In this document: positions 17,184-25,769 of the stretch, in pieces
Layout of the letters: the number at the start of each line of letters is the position of its first letter
Position numbering within the stretch: position 1 is the stretch's first letter
DNA from: Candidatus Rokuibacteriota bacterium
GTDB taxonomy: Bacteria > Methylomirabilota > Methylomirabilia > Rokubacteriales > CSP1-6
DNA length: 48,382 bases
Assembly: GCA_016209635.1 (NCBI GenBank)
Contig: JACQWC010000110.1
Coordinates: 1 to 48,382 of the forward strand
Direction of reading: 5' to 3'
Translations under genes and position numbers: made by a program
Notes under the pieces: generated by a model
Told to the model about the DNA's origin: nothing
What the model saw: only the letters and a program-made list of their open reading frames with translations
The model's database searches: none

Positions 17184-18458
17184 TCACGCCTGGGACACGG
17201 GATCGACGCGCCGCGGTTCCGGCTGGCGGATGAGATCGAGCCGCCGGAGGAGCGCCCAGGCGGCGCCGAGTGCCAGCGGGGCGAACTCGAGGGCCCGCGC
17301 CCAGAGGGGAAGGGACCACGGCTCGCTCAGGTAAAAGGTGTAGGCGAGAGCGACCGTGCCGGTGAAGGCGATCCACGGAAGTGACGGGTACATGGCGAGG
17401 AACGGCACCAGCCACAGACCATACCACGGGAAGATGTTCGGGCTCAGGATCACGAATCCTGCGATCACGCAGAAGGCGCGCCGCTCGACGGGCGCCTGCC
17501 GCCACCGCCACGTCGCCCAGCCGACCCAGAGGAGGACGGCCGCGAGCGTGAGCGCGGGCTCGCCGAGGAGCGCGCGGGCGAGACCGGGGTTGAACCACTC
17601 CTCGGAGAGGTACCGCGGCAGCGACCCGAGGGCGTCCACGCCGAGCGCCCCGACCGGCGCGTAGCCGGCGAGGACGACGAGTGCCCAGACGAGGGCGGCC
17701 CGGAGGCTCCTGCGACCGAGGAGCAGCGGGAGGAGGACCGCCGGGTAGAGCTTCACGAGCGTCCCGACCCCAAGGAGGGCCGCGGCAAGGACACGCCGCC
17801 GGGATGCCTCGGCCAGGAGGGCGCCCACCACGGCGAGGGCCGCGAGCCCGTCGAGGTGGCCGCTCCCCCACACCTCGACGAGCACCAGCGGGTTCCAGGC
17901 GTAGACGGTGGCCCGCGTCGCGGGCACGCCCATCCGGCGGAGCAGCACGAGGAGCGCCGCGAGCGTCAGGAGCTCGGCCGCCCCGACGGCCGCCTTCATC
18001 GCCAGCACGCTGTCGGGGACGAGGGCGTACACGGCCCGGAAGAACGCCTGGGCGCCCGGGGGATAGATGGTGCGCCACGTCGGATGGTTGAGCCGGGCAT
18101 AGATCGTCGCGTCCCGCAGCCCCTCGAGCTCGGGCGCCGACGGCGGATACGCGTAGACGCTCACCCCCGCGCTCGCGACCCGCGCGTCCCACACGTACCG
18201 GTAGGCGTCCGTCGAGAGGGTCGGCGACGCCGGGAGGAGGACCCCGCGGGCGGTCGCCGCGACCAGGAGCACCACGGGCAGGGCTCGCCGCGCCGGGACG
18301 CGCGCGACGGCCGCGAGCCCGGCCCCGTAGCAGGCGAAGGCGAGGGAGAAGAGGGCGAGGAAGGTGCCCGACTCCCACACGAGGTTCGGAAGGCGCGCGA
18401 GGAGCGCGCAGGCGCCGACGATGCCGGCGCCCGCGGCGAGCAGGACGACCAGAGGCAT
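17184..18458 (-). CDS. Integral membrane glycosyltransferase, GT87/mannosyltransferase-like
   Basis: A 424-residue polytopic membrane protein with around ten hydrophobic helices, starting at the ATG at 18458. The first periplasmic loop has the acidic STDAYRYVWDARV motif characteristic of GT-C fold polyprenol-phosphate-sugar-dependent transferases (GT87/DUF2029). Later come NHPTWRTIYPPGAQAFF, GVGTLVKLYPAVLLPLLLG and LSPNIFPWYGLWLVPFL, all typical of this family. It sits two bases after the TPR gene and before the DPM1-like transferase. It probably moves a sugar from a lipid carrier to an envelope glycan; the acceptor is unknown. Confidence 0.8.
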   Translation of the reverse strand: MPLVVLLAAGAGIVGACALLARLPNLVWESGTFLALFSLAFACYGAGLAAVARVPARRALPVVLLVAATARGVLLPASPTLSTDAYRYVWDARVASAGVSVYAYPPSAPELEGLRDATIYARLNHPTWRTIYPPGAQAFFRAVYALVPDSVLAMKAAVGAAELLTLAALLVLLRRMGVPATRATVYAWNPLVLVEVWGSGHLDGLAALAVVGALLAEASRRRVLAAALLGVGTLVKLYPAVLLPLLLGRRSLRAALVWALVVLAGYAPVGALGVDALGSLPRYLSEEWFNPGLARALLGEPALTLAAVLLWVGWATWRWRQAPVERRAFCVIAGFVILSPNIFPWYGLWLVPFLAMYPSLPWIAFTGTVALAYTFYLSEPWSLPLWARALEFAPLALGAAWALLRRLDLIRQPEPRRVDPVSQA

Positions 18459-18460
18459 CT

Positions 18461-19765
18461 TCAGGGTGTGCGGCCGCCCCCGCTCGCGGCGCTCCCGGCC
18501 CGCGTCACCCAGTAGTGATCGGGGCGGCGCGCGACGCGCTCCGCCAGGAGCCGCTCGGCCCGCTCGACGTCGCCGGCCCGGAAGCACGCCTCGAGGAGCG
18601 TGTCGTGGAACACGTCGCGCTGGGCACGGCTGCCGCCGAGCTCCTTGACACGGGCGCGCAGCGGCGCGATCCGCTGGATCGTCCGGCGGTAATCGCGCTG
18701 GGCAAAGGCGTGGATCCCCTCGACCAGCGGCACCAGCACCTCGCCGGTGAGGCCCGTCCGGTCCTTCGGGCTCCGCTCGCGGAGCATCCCGAGCTGCTTG
18801 TCCGCCGTGGCCCAGTCCCCGCCGGCGGCGAGGGCCATCGCGAGGTGGGCGGCGTGGAAGAGGAGGCCCTGGCGATCGAGCCGCTCGGCGGCGATCGCCA
18901 TGAACGGGCGCCAGCGGTCGGTCACGTCCCGGCCGTAGAGCTCGAGCCGCCAGAGAAGCGAGATCGAGTCGTGCAGGTCCCCCGCGACCGACGAGGGCGC
19001 GCGCTCGAAGACGGTGCGGCCGAGGTGGGACGCGCGCTCGTAGTCCCCGCGCCCCAGATGCATCAGGATCAGGTGCCAGAGGAGGTGGTTCCTGAACCAG
19101 CCGAGGTTCGTGCACGGATGGATCGCGGGCGGAAGCCGCGTGATGCCCGTCTCGAACGCCGCCATCTCGTAGAGGGCGTGGGCGAGCGCGTGGATGGCCC
19201 AGGCGTCGAGCGGATTCCTGACGATCGCCGCCTGGGCGATCCTCACCGCCTCGTCGCAGCGGCCCGCCTGCTCGAGCGCGAAGGCGTGGAGACCCAGCAT
19301 GAAGGAGCTGCCCGGATGGTGCCGGCTCAGCGCGCGGGAGAGGTCGAGCATCTCGGGGAACTTGCCCTGCCAGAACCAGATGAAGTAGAGCCGCTGGAAG
19401 ACGACGAGGTCGCGGGGGAAGTCGGCGAGGTGCCGCGTCATCGCCGGCTCGGCGTCGCGCGTCTTGCCCTCGACGAGGAGCGCCAGCGCCTCGACGTGGC
19501 GGCGCTCGCGCTCGGTCTGCGCGGCGACGGCGGCGCGCGCCACGCTCGCCGCCTCGCGCGCCTCGGCGAAGCGCTCGTCGAGGAAGAGACAGACGGCGGC
19601 GCCCGCGTGAGCCAGCGCGAGCCCCGGGTCCGCCGCGGCGGCGGCGCGGAAGCGATCGAGGGCGCGCGCGTCCCAGCCGAGGAGGCCTTCGACCGCCTGG
19701 TCGTACCCCGCGAGGGCGTCCGGCGACGCCGTGGTGACCGGCAGGCCGTAGGCGTCGAGCGGCAT
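18461..19765 (-). CDS. TPR protein, TTC38-like
   Basis: A 434-residue soluble protein made of tetratricopeptide-like helical pairs and resembling the tetratricopeptide repeat protein 38 family. The start MPLDAYGLPVTTAS and the central NPLDAWAIHALAHALYEMA and WFRNHLLWHLILMHLGRGDY are family hallmarks. There is no signal peptide or catalytic motif; it is probably a scaffold or binding protein of unknown partner. It is packed between the YheT-like hydrolase (10-base gap) and the GT87-like gene (2-base gap), so it belongs to the same transcript. No function can be assigned beyond the family. Confidence 0.75.
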   Translation of the reverse strand: MPLDAYGLPVTTASPDALAGYDQAVEGLLGWDARALDRFRAAAAADPGLALAHAGAAVCLFLDERFAEAREAASVARAAVAAQTERERRHVEALALLVEGKTRDAEPAMTRHLADFPRDLVVFQRLYFIWFWQGKFPEMLDLSRALSRHHPGSSFMLGLHAFALEQAGRCDEAVRIAQAAIVRNPLDAWAIHALAHALYEMAAFETGITRLPPAIHPCTNLGWFRNHLLWHLILMHLGRGDYERASHLGRTVFERAPSSVAGDLHDSISLLWRLELYGRDVTDRWRPFMAIAAERLDRQGLLFHAAHLAMALAAGGDWATADKQLGMLRERSPKDRTGLTGEVLVPLVEGIHAFAQRDYRRTIQRIAPLRARVKELGGSRAQRDVFHDTLLEACFRAGDVERAERLLAERVARRPDHYWVTRAGSAASGGGRTP

Positions 19766-19775
19766 CGCCGGAATG

Positions 19776-20750
19776 CTAGCAGACCCCGCCCGGGTCGGCG
19801 AGAAGCGCGCGGAGAAACTCGAGGGCGCGCCGCTCGGCCCACGACCTCGAGCGCCACGGCCAGCGCCCTTCGAGGAACCCCGCGTGGCCGCCGTGGGCCG
19901 GGAACTCTGCCCGCACGCCGGAGGGCAGCCGGCCAGGGTCCGGCAGCGTCTCCGGCGGCACGAACGGATCGTCGAGCGCGTTCAGGAGGAGCGTGGGCCG
20001 CCGGATCCGGGCGACGTAGGGACCGCTGCTCGCCCGCCTCCAGTAATCGGCCTCGTCGGCGAAGCCGTGGAGCGGGGCGGTGACAGCGCGGTCGTACTCG
20101 GCGAAGGTCCGCGCGCGCGCCGCCGCGCGCAGGTCGACGAACGCGCCGTGACTCCGCGCCTTGGCGCGCACCTTCCGCCGGAGCGTCCGCATGAAGTTCG
20201 CGGTGTAGAGCGCGCGGCGGAGGCCACGGTCGAGCGCCCGTGCGCAGGCGGCGAGGTCGAACGGCGTGGAGATCGCCACGGCGCCCCGGAGCTGCCCGGG
20301 CACGTCGAGGTGGCGCTCGCCGAGCCACTTGAGCAGCACGTTGCCGCCGAGCGAGACCCCGACCGCGCCGAGCCGCAGATCGGGCTCGCGCCCCGCGAGG
20401 AGCTGGACGATCGCGTCGAGGTCGCCGGTGTCCCCCGAGTGGTAGAAGCGCGGCAGCCGGTTCAGCTCGCCGCTGCACGAGCGGAAGTTCAGGACGACCC
20501 CGCGCCAGCCGTCGGCCCGCGCCTCGCGGAGGAGACCCCTGACGTAGTGGGAGCCCGACGAGCCCTCGAGCCCGTGGAGGACCAGGAGGAGGGGCGCGCC
20601 CGTCGGGCCGGGGGCCCAGTCGAGGTCGACGAAGTCGCCGTCGCCCGTCGGCACGCGCTCGCGCCGGAGGGCCACGGGGTGCCGGCGAACGAGCGGGCCC
20701 CAGATCGTCTGGAGGTGCCCGTTCCTGCCCCACCAGGGGGGCGCGAACAC
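19776..20750 (-). CDS. Alpha/beta hydrolase, YheT-like
   Basis: A 324-residue alpha/beta hydrolase of the YheT/ABHD1-3 group. The family N-terminus is plain (GRNGHLQTIWG), followed by the oxyanion segment LLVLHGLEGSSGSHY. The nucleophile is the serine of GVSLGGN, the acid is in LNALDDPFVPPE and the histidine in HGGHAGFLEG. The start is a GTG at 20750, which gives the expected first residues. Family members are esterases or lipases of poorly known substrate. It lies 15 bases after the small UGSC selenoprotein gene, so it is co-transcribed with that cluster; whether it takes part in the same pathway is unknown. Confidence 0.86.
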   Translation of the reverse strand: MFAPPWWGRNGHLQTIWGPLVRRHPVALRRERVPTGDGDFVDLDWAPGPTGAPLLLVLHGLEGSSGSHYVRGLLREARADGWRGVVLNFRSCSGELNRLPRFYHSGDTGDLDAIVQLLAGREPDLRLGAVGVSLGGNVLLKWLGERHLDVPGQLRGAVAISTPFDLAACARALDRGLRRALYTANFMRTLRRKVRAKARSHGAFVDLRAAARARTFAEYDRAVTAPLHGFADEADYWRRASSGPYVARIRRPTLLLNALDDPFVPPETLPDPGRLPSGVRAEFPAHGGHAGFLEGRWPWRSRSWAERRALEFLRALLADPGGVC

Positions 20751-20765
20751 CGGGGGCAGGGGGCG

Positions 20766-21296
20766 CTAGTCCTGCCCCTGGAGGATCAGCTTCACGACCT
20801 CCGGCGCGATCTCACGGGCGCGCTGATCCAGCTCCGCCTCGGTGAGGTTCGCGATCGGGTGCGCCGCGAGGAGAAACTTGTAGTACGGCAGGCCCCACTG
20901 CTCCGCCATGGCGCGGCCGGTCACCTCGAAGACGTCCGTCACGATGGACGCGGAGGGCACGCCCGCCTTCTCCAGCAGGATTCCGTCGAGCACACTGCCC
21001 GACGAGCAGGACCCTCAGTCTCCGATTCCCGCGACCATGACGTCCGAGGTCGCGCGCACCTCCTCGATGATCTCCCGGTGCGCCGGCACGCTCGAGTTGT
21101 GCTTCCGCCACATCCGCGTCTCGCGGGCGCCGTACTCGGCGACGAGGAGGTCGCCGATCTTCTGAAGCAGCCGGTCAGAGTTGAACTTCGTGTTCTCGAT
21201 CAGCGCGACCCGCTTGCCTTCGAGCGAGGCCGGGCGAGGAACCCACGCGACGGTCCGCGTGGTCGCCTCCGTGGTGGGATCGAGCAGCTCGGTCAT
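20766..21296 (-). CDS. UGSC-motif selenoprotein, in-frame UGA read as selenocysteine at residue 94
   Basis: A 176-residue protein with a UGA codon at 21017-21015, inside the motif GIGD-U-GSCSSGS, which defines the UGSC (seleno)protein family. The N-terminal part has an ALIENTKFNSDRLLQKIGDL strand-helix, then RMWRKHNSSVPAHREII and ATSDVMVAG leading into the UGSC turn. The C-terminal part continues PSASIVTDVFEVTGRAMAEQ and ends at 20766. The frame is continuous on both sides, and a stable hairpin follows the UGA. UxxC is a thioredoxin-like redox pattern; the biochemical role of the family is not established. The ATG at 21296 overlaps the stop of the partner gene (ATGA), so the two proteins are made together and probably form a complex. 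Confidence 0.9.
20984..21017 (-). promoter_or_regulatory. Predicted bacterial SECIS element of the small UGSC gene
   Basis: After the UGA (21017-21015) the transcript can form CGTCGGGC-AGTGT-GCTCGACG: eight pairs including one G-U, at 21004-20997 and 20991-20984. The five-base loop lies 19-23 bases after the UGA. The position and size match the hairpin in the second UGSC gene exactly, although the stem bases differ, which suggests that the structure is maintained. Confidence 0.75.
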
Positions 21297-22384
21297 CGCT
21301 TGACCTCCTTCGACCCGTTGAAGGGTCGGCTCGGCGATCGGATCGCCTCACCTCCGATGGCCACGGTCACGGCCTGGGACGCCCGCTTGCTGCCCCAGCC
21401 GGGCACGTACGCGGAGAATGCTCCCGCGCGGCCCCCGGCCGCCACGACGAGGATATCATCGGACGACGCAACGAGTGGCCGCATGAGCGCCTCGTCGCCC
21501 GGCCGCAGCTCGCCGGCCATCCGCTGGGTCCGCTTGAGATGCGCGTGGGAGTTGTGCGTGTGCTCGAAGACGAAGCGCCGGACGTCGGCCTTCGTCCACC
21601 CGTCGCGGGCAATCGTCCGCATGTGCTCGCCCGCGATGATGAGCAGGTACTGCGTCTGCCCCATGACGTTCCCGGAAATGCGCATGTCGTCGGCGAGCGT
21701 CGTGAGGACCCCCTCCGCCGTGTTCGAGAGCTGGTTGTAGAACTGGTGCGGCGCCTCCGCCGCCATCACGGTGACCGCGCTCTCCGCGGGACGGAAGCCG
21801 CGCTCGACGTGGAGCGGCGGCCACGGGCTCTCCGCCTCGTTCTCGGCGATCACGTAGGAGAGCTTTCCGGGGTGCCCGAGCGTGCCGCGGTCGAGGGTGC
21901 CCGGCCGCGAGCCACAGACGTTCCGCATGACCAGGCGCACGGCGCGGCCGATGGTCGCGTTGGCCCGCCACCCGGGGCCGAAGAGGTTGTCGCCCGCGTT
22001 CACGTCCAGCTCCCGGGCGATCGGGCCGTTCACGACGATGAGGACGCCCGCGCCCGCGGTGGACGTGCCCGGTCCGTGGTAGCTCCAGCGGGGGTCGCCG
22101 ATCGCCTCGATCGCCGCGACGACGACGGGCATGTACTCGGGCCGGCAGCCGGCCATCACGGCGTTGATCGCGACCTTCTCGGCCGTGATCGAGACGGCGC
22201 GGTGCTCGATGTACGCGACTTCCCTCGCCGGATCGAGACCCGCCCCGTCCAGCATCGCCCGCACCCGCGCCTCGGTGGGCGGGATCACCGGCAGGCCGTC
22301 GGTCCACCCCTTCTCGAAGCAGACCTCCATGGCCTCCGCGATGTCCTCGACCCCGTGCCGCACGGACGTGAGCGTCTCCGCCAT
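21293..22384 (-). CDS. UGSC-associated protein (partner of the selenoprotein), unknown function
   Basis: A 363-residue cytoplasmic protein starting at the ATG at 22384, which follows a strong GAGGAGG. It is clearly paralogous to the C-terminal 380 residues of the next gene. Shared blocks include GWTDGLPVIPPTEARV, IVVNGPIAREL, GPGWRANATIGRAVRL, DRGTLGHPGK, SPWPPLHVERGF, TAEG and DDILVVAAGGRAG. I recognise no cofactor or metal motif, although several conserved histidines, glutamates and one CGSRPG cysteine could be catalytic. Coupling by ATGA to the UGSC selenoprotein, and fusion of its paralogue to a UGSC domain, show that the two parts work together. The function is unknown. Confidence 0.8.
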   Translation of the reverse strand: MAETLTSVRHGVEDIAEAMEVCFEKGWTDGLPVIPPTEARVRAMLDGAGLDPAREVAYIEHRAVSITAEKVAINAVMAGCRPEYMPVVVAAIEAIGDPRWSYHGPGTSTAGAGVLIVVNGPIARELDVNAGDNLFGPGWRANATIGRAVRLVMRNVCGSRPGTLDRGTLGHPGKLSYVIAENEAESPWPPLHVERGFRPAESAVTVMAAEAPHQFYNQLSNTAEGVLTTLADDMRISGNVMGQTQYLLIIAGEHMRTIARDGWTKADVRRFVFEHTHNSHAHLKRTQRMAGELRPGDEALMRPLVASSDDILVVAAGGRAGAFSAYVPGWGSKRASQAVTVAIGGEAIRSPSRPFNGSKEVKR

Positions 22385-22443
22385 GAGAACCTCCTCGGGT
22401 ACGGCGGTCACGCTACCACCGCCCGCCGGCGCGGCGCAAGCGG

Positions 22444-24024
22444 TCAGCTCTCGACGGGCACGGTGACCGAGCGGGTCGAGCCGAAGGTCGGGACGAAGGC
22501 GGAGTGCTTGCCGGGGCCGCCGGCGACGACCACCATCACGTCGTCGGGGCTCGCGGCCAGGGCGATCCGCTCGTCGGGCGGCCGGTCGCGGAAGCGCGCC
22601 GGGTCGATCGTCGCGAAGCGCGCCAGGTTCTCCGCGCCGAAGGCCGCGGCCGGCACGCGCGCCCGCTCCCAGAAGGCCCGCCGCAGATCGTCCTTCGACC
22701 AGCCGGACGCCGCGATGGTCTGCGCGTGCTCGGGGCCGAGCAGGAGGAGGGGCTCGCCCCCGAGGTAGACGTTGTTGTTGCCGGGCGTCGCCGCGGTTCC
22801 GGCCAGCGCCGCGAGGAGCCCCTCGGCGGTGGTCGAGCCGTGATCGTTCACGTTGTGCGGCGCCTCCGACGCGCACACGGTCACGCAGCTCACGCCCGCC
22901 GCGAATCCCCGGTCCACGTGGAGGGGCGGCCACGGCGACGCCTCCTCGTTCTCGCCGAGGCAGTAGGTGAACTTCCCGGGATAGCCGAGGGTCGCGCGGT
23001 CGAGGTGCCCGGCGCGCGCCCCGCCCACGTTCTGGAGGGTGAGCCTCACGCTCCGGCCGATCACCGCGTTGGCGCGGTACCCCGGTCCGAGCGCGCCGGC
23101 CCCCGCGCCGATCCCGAGCCGTGCCCGGATGGGCCCGTTCACGACGACGAGGGGCGTGCAGGGATGCGTGGTCGTCTGCACGGCCTCGAGGTTGAAGCGC
23201 GGCTCGGCCAGGGCCCGGAGCGCGGCCAGGATCACGGGCAGGTGCTCGGGACCAGCGCCCGCGAGCGCCGCGTTGACCACGATCACCTCGAGCGTCGCGC
23301 GCCCGAACCGCGGCGCCAGGGTCGCGACGACCTCGCCGGGCAGCCCGGGAGTCCCCGCGAGGAGCCGGACGACGCGCTCCGGCGTGGGCGGGAGGACGGG
23401 AAGCCCGTCGCCCCACCCCTCGGCCATCGCGAACGCCTGGAACTCGTCGAGGTCGTCGGGGGCGGCGAGCGTCGCCGCGGAGGCCGGCCGGGGAGAGGGC
23501 GGGGGCGCGGGATCACTCGTCAGCGCCCGGATCACCGCGTCGGCGACCGACTCAGCCTTGGCGCGCACCACGGCGGGGTCGAGGCCGCCGATCGGGTGGG
23601 GCACCGTGACGCGCGCCAGGTGCGGCACCCCGAGCGCCGCGGCCGCCTCGTCGGCGAGCGACCGGAAGGCGTCGGTGCCGAGGACGACCACCGGCACGCC
23701 CCGCCCCTCGAGCGCCGCCGCGTCGTGGATACTCCACGACGTGCAGGACCCTCAGTCGGCCGAGCCGGTCAGGACCACGTCCGACGCGCGCGCCACCTCG
23801 TCGATCACGGACGCGGGGCGCGAGGAGCCCGGCTTCCGCCACCACCGGACGGCGCCGGCGCCCGCGCGCTCGGCCAGGATTTCGGCCGTCCGACCGAGGA
23901 GCGCGTCGGCGTTGGGCTTGGAATTATCGAGTATCCCGATCGTGAGCCCGCGGAGGCTCGACCGCCGTCGCGCGAGCGGCCTGACCTCTCGGGGCGCCAG
24001 GCCGAGGGGGCTCAGGACGTTCAT
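22444..24024 (-). CDS. Fused UGSC selenoprotein and UGSC-associated domain, in-frame UGA at residue 91
   Basis: A 526-residue protein in one frame, interrupted only by the UGA at 23754-23752. Residues 1 to about 145 form the UGSC domain (GLTIGILDNSKPNADALLG, RWWRKPGSSRPASVI, SDVVLTGSAD-U-GSCTSWS). After a proline-rich linker near residues 170-180 comes a domain paralogous to the downstream gene (GWGDGLPVLPPTPERV, VVVNGPIRARLG, GPGYRANAVIGRSVRL, DRATLGYPGK, SPWPPLHVDRGF, DDVMVVVAGGPGKHSAF). The ATG at 24024 overlaps the acetyltransferase stop. A nine-base perfect hairpin follows the UGA. The fusion mirrors the separate two-gene version next door, so this is probably a second enzyme of the same type acting on a related substrate. 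Confidence 0.9.
23721..23754 (-). promoter_or_regulatory. Predicted bacterial SECIS element of the fused UGSC gene
   Basis: After the UGA (23754-23752) the transcript forms CGTCGTGGA-GTA-TCCACGACG, a perfect nine-base stem (23741-23733 and 23729-23721). The loop is three bases, or five bases (AGTAU in RNA) if the top pair opens. The loop is centred 21 bases after the UGA, as in the other UGSC gene. The hairpin lies wholly in coding sequence, as expected for bacterial SECIS elements. Confidence 0.8.
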
Positions 24025-24557
24025 GGCTTCCACTCCTCCCGGAGGATTCCCATCGTGATCGCGTCCCAGTAGCGTCCCTCCTGGTACCGGTCCTGACGCA
24101 GCACCCCCTCGCGCTTGAAGCCCACCTTCTCGTACACGTGGATCGCGCGCGGGTTGTTCTCGTAGACGTGGAGCCACACCCGGTTCAAGTTCAGGGTCCC
24201 GAAGGCGTAGCCCACCAGGAGGCCCGTCGCCTCGGTGCCGTAGCCCTTGTTCCACTCGTTCTTGTCGCCGATGACGATGCCGAAGGCGGCATGGTGGTTC
24301 CGGAAGTCGATCCGGTGGAGGCCGGTCGCCCCGATCAGCCGGTCGGTCTGCCGGGCGACGATGCCCAGCGCGAGGTCGTGCTCGCTCTTGACGAGGGACT
24401 GGATGAACTCCTCCTCGGCCTCGAGCGTCATGGGCCGGTAGCGGTTCAGCGTCCGGTTGACCTCGGCGTCGTTGATCCACGGGACGAAGAGCGCGGCGTC
24501 CTCGCGCTCGAGGGGACGCAGGTAGATCTTCGTCCCGATCAGAAATGGGTTCCGCAT
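24021..24557 (-). CDS. GNAT acetyltransferase, RimJ/RimL-like
   Basis: A 178-residue N-acetyltransferase of the type 3 GNAT group. The start GTKIYLRPLEREDAALFVPW is typical of RimJ/RimL/SpeG-like proteins. The acetyl-CoA-binding region appears as GIVIGDKNEWNKGYGTEATG, and the C-terminal block NRVWLHVYENNPRAIHVYEK is also characteristic. The acceptor could be a ribosomal protein, an amino acid or a small amine. Its stop overlaps the start of the fused UGSC gene (ATGA), so it is co-translated with the selenoprotein cluster. A direct role in that pathway is possible but unproven. Confidence 0.86.
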   Translation of the reverse strand: MRNPFLIGTKIYLRPLEREDAALFVPWINDAEVNRTLNRYRPMTLEAEEEFIQSLVKSEHDLALGIVARQTDRLIGATGLHRIDFRNHHAAFGIVIGDKNEWNKGYGTEATGLLVGYAFGTLNLNRVWLHVYENNPRAIHVYEKVGFKREGVLRQDRYQEGRYWDAITMGILREEWKP

Positions 24558-24576
24558 GACCCTCTCCCCCGGCGGC

Positions 24577-25767
24577 TCACCCTGCCCCGTATGCCGTGCC
24601 GGTCTCGCGGGTGAAGACCCCGAAGCCGAACGCGAGCGCCTGGACCCCGGCCGCGACCAGAAACGCGGCGCTGAAGCTGCCCGTCACGTCCAGCACGCGC
24701 CCGAGCACGATCGGCAGGACCATCCCGCCCACGAAGCACGAGGTGTTGGTCACGCCGGAAGCGGTTCCGGCCAGCTCCCGCGGGAACATCTCCACGATCA
24801 TGACGAACGGGAGGATCATCCCGCCGACGAGCAGCCCCGTGCCGAGCGCCGCAACGACCGCGCCCGCCGCGCCCAGCCCCGGCACGACCACGGCGAACGC
24901 CACGCACCCGGCGACGCTCATGGCCTGGCTCCCGAGATAGAGGGCCTTCCGGCGGCCCAGCCGATCGCTCAGGAGCCCGGCGAGCGGCCACGACACGATC
25001 GTGCCCGCGGTGATGAGGCTCGTCACGAACCCGGCGTACGGCTGGGAGAGGCCGAGTTGCGTCACGAGGAACGCCGGGAGGAAGGTGATGAAGCTGAAGT
25101 AGCCGCCGTACGCGAAGAGCACGCTCAGGTTGAAGGGCCAGAGGGCGCGCGTCGACAGAACCCGGCGGAGGCTGCCACGCCCCGCGCCCTCCGGCGGCGC
25201 CTCCCGCGGCCCAGGGCGCAGACCCAGTACCACGATGATCAGGGTGAAGAGCGCGGCGACGGCGGTCGAGCCGTACGCCCACCGCCAGCCCCAGAGCGCG
25301 GCGAGCCACGGGACGAGCACGAGCCCGAGGGTCCCGCCGAGGCCGCCGCCCGACGAGAGGAGGCCGGTGGCCCGGCCGCGCTCCTCGCGCGGGAACCACT
25401 CGCTCACGAGGCGCATGCTCGGGACCCAGACCGCGGCCGCACCGAGCCCGACCAGCATCCGGGCCGCGATCGACTCGCCGTAGGTCTGGCTCCGCGCGAA
25501 CGCGAGCGCGCCGAGCCCGAGGAGCGCCATGCACACCGCCATCACCCGCCGCTCGCCCCACCGGTCGGCGACCACCCCGACCGGCACCTGGACCGCCGTG
25601 TAGGTCCAGAAGTAGGCGGTCTGGATCGTCCCCGCCGCGGCGTAGCTGAGGCCCAGGTCGGCGACGAAGGTGGGGATGAGCGGCGCGAAGGCCATCCGGT
25701 GGAGATGGGTCTGCATGAAGGCGACGAGGCCGACCGCGAGAATCACCCACCGATAGCGGGGGGCCAC
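24577..25767 (-). CDS. Major facilitator superfamily transporter
   Basis: A 396-residue secondary transporter with about twelve membrane helices. The loop between helices 2 and 3 carries the MFS motif as VGVVADRWGERRVMAV, repeated in the second half as AGLLSDRLGRRKALYLG. The start is a GTG at 25767, placed just after the stop of the isochorismatase fusion. The first helix (WVILAVGLVAFMQTHLHRM) resembles anion/organic acid carriers such as the NNP or ACS groups. It lies within the cluster that includes AtuA, DUF4387 and the dihydropyrimidinase, so it may import or export a carboxylate or ureide used by them. The substrate is unknown. Confidence 0.87.
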   Translation of the reverse strand: MAPRYRWVILAVGLVAFMQTHLHRMAFAPLIPTFVADLGLSYAAAGTIQTAYFWTYTAVQVPVGVVADRWGERRVMAVCMALLGLGALAFARSQTYGESIAARMLVGLGAAAVWVPSMRLVSEWFPREERGRATGLLSSGGGLGGTLGLVLVPWLAALWGWRWAYGSTAVAALFTLIIVVLGLRPGPREAPPEGAGRGSLRRVLSTRALWPFNLSVLFAYGGYFSFITFLPAFLVTQLGLSQPYAGFVTSLITAGTIVSWPLAGLLSDRLGRRKALYLGSQAMSVAGCVAFAVVVPGLGAAGAVVAALGTGLLVGGMILPFVMIVEMFPRELAGTASGVTNTSCFVGGMVLPIVLGRVLDVTGSFSAAFLVAAGVQALAFGFGVFTRETGTAYGAG

Positions 25768-25769
25768 GA

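Noticed and set aside
13511-17233. A very long open frame on the plus strand, opposite the DoxX, debranching, SDR and glycosyltransferase genes
   Set aside because: It is arginine-, proline- and glutamate-rich, has no domain pattern and mirrors real minus-strand genes with recognisable motifs. It is a codon-bias shadow of high-GC DNA.
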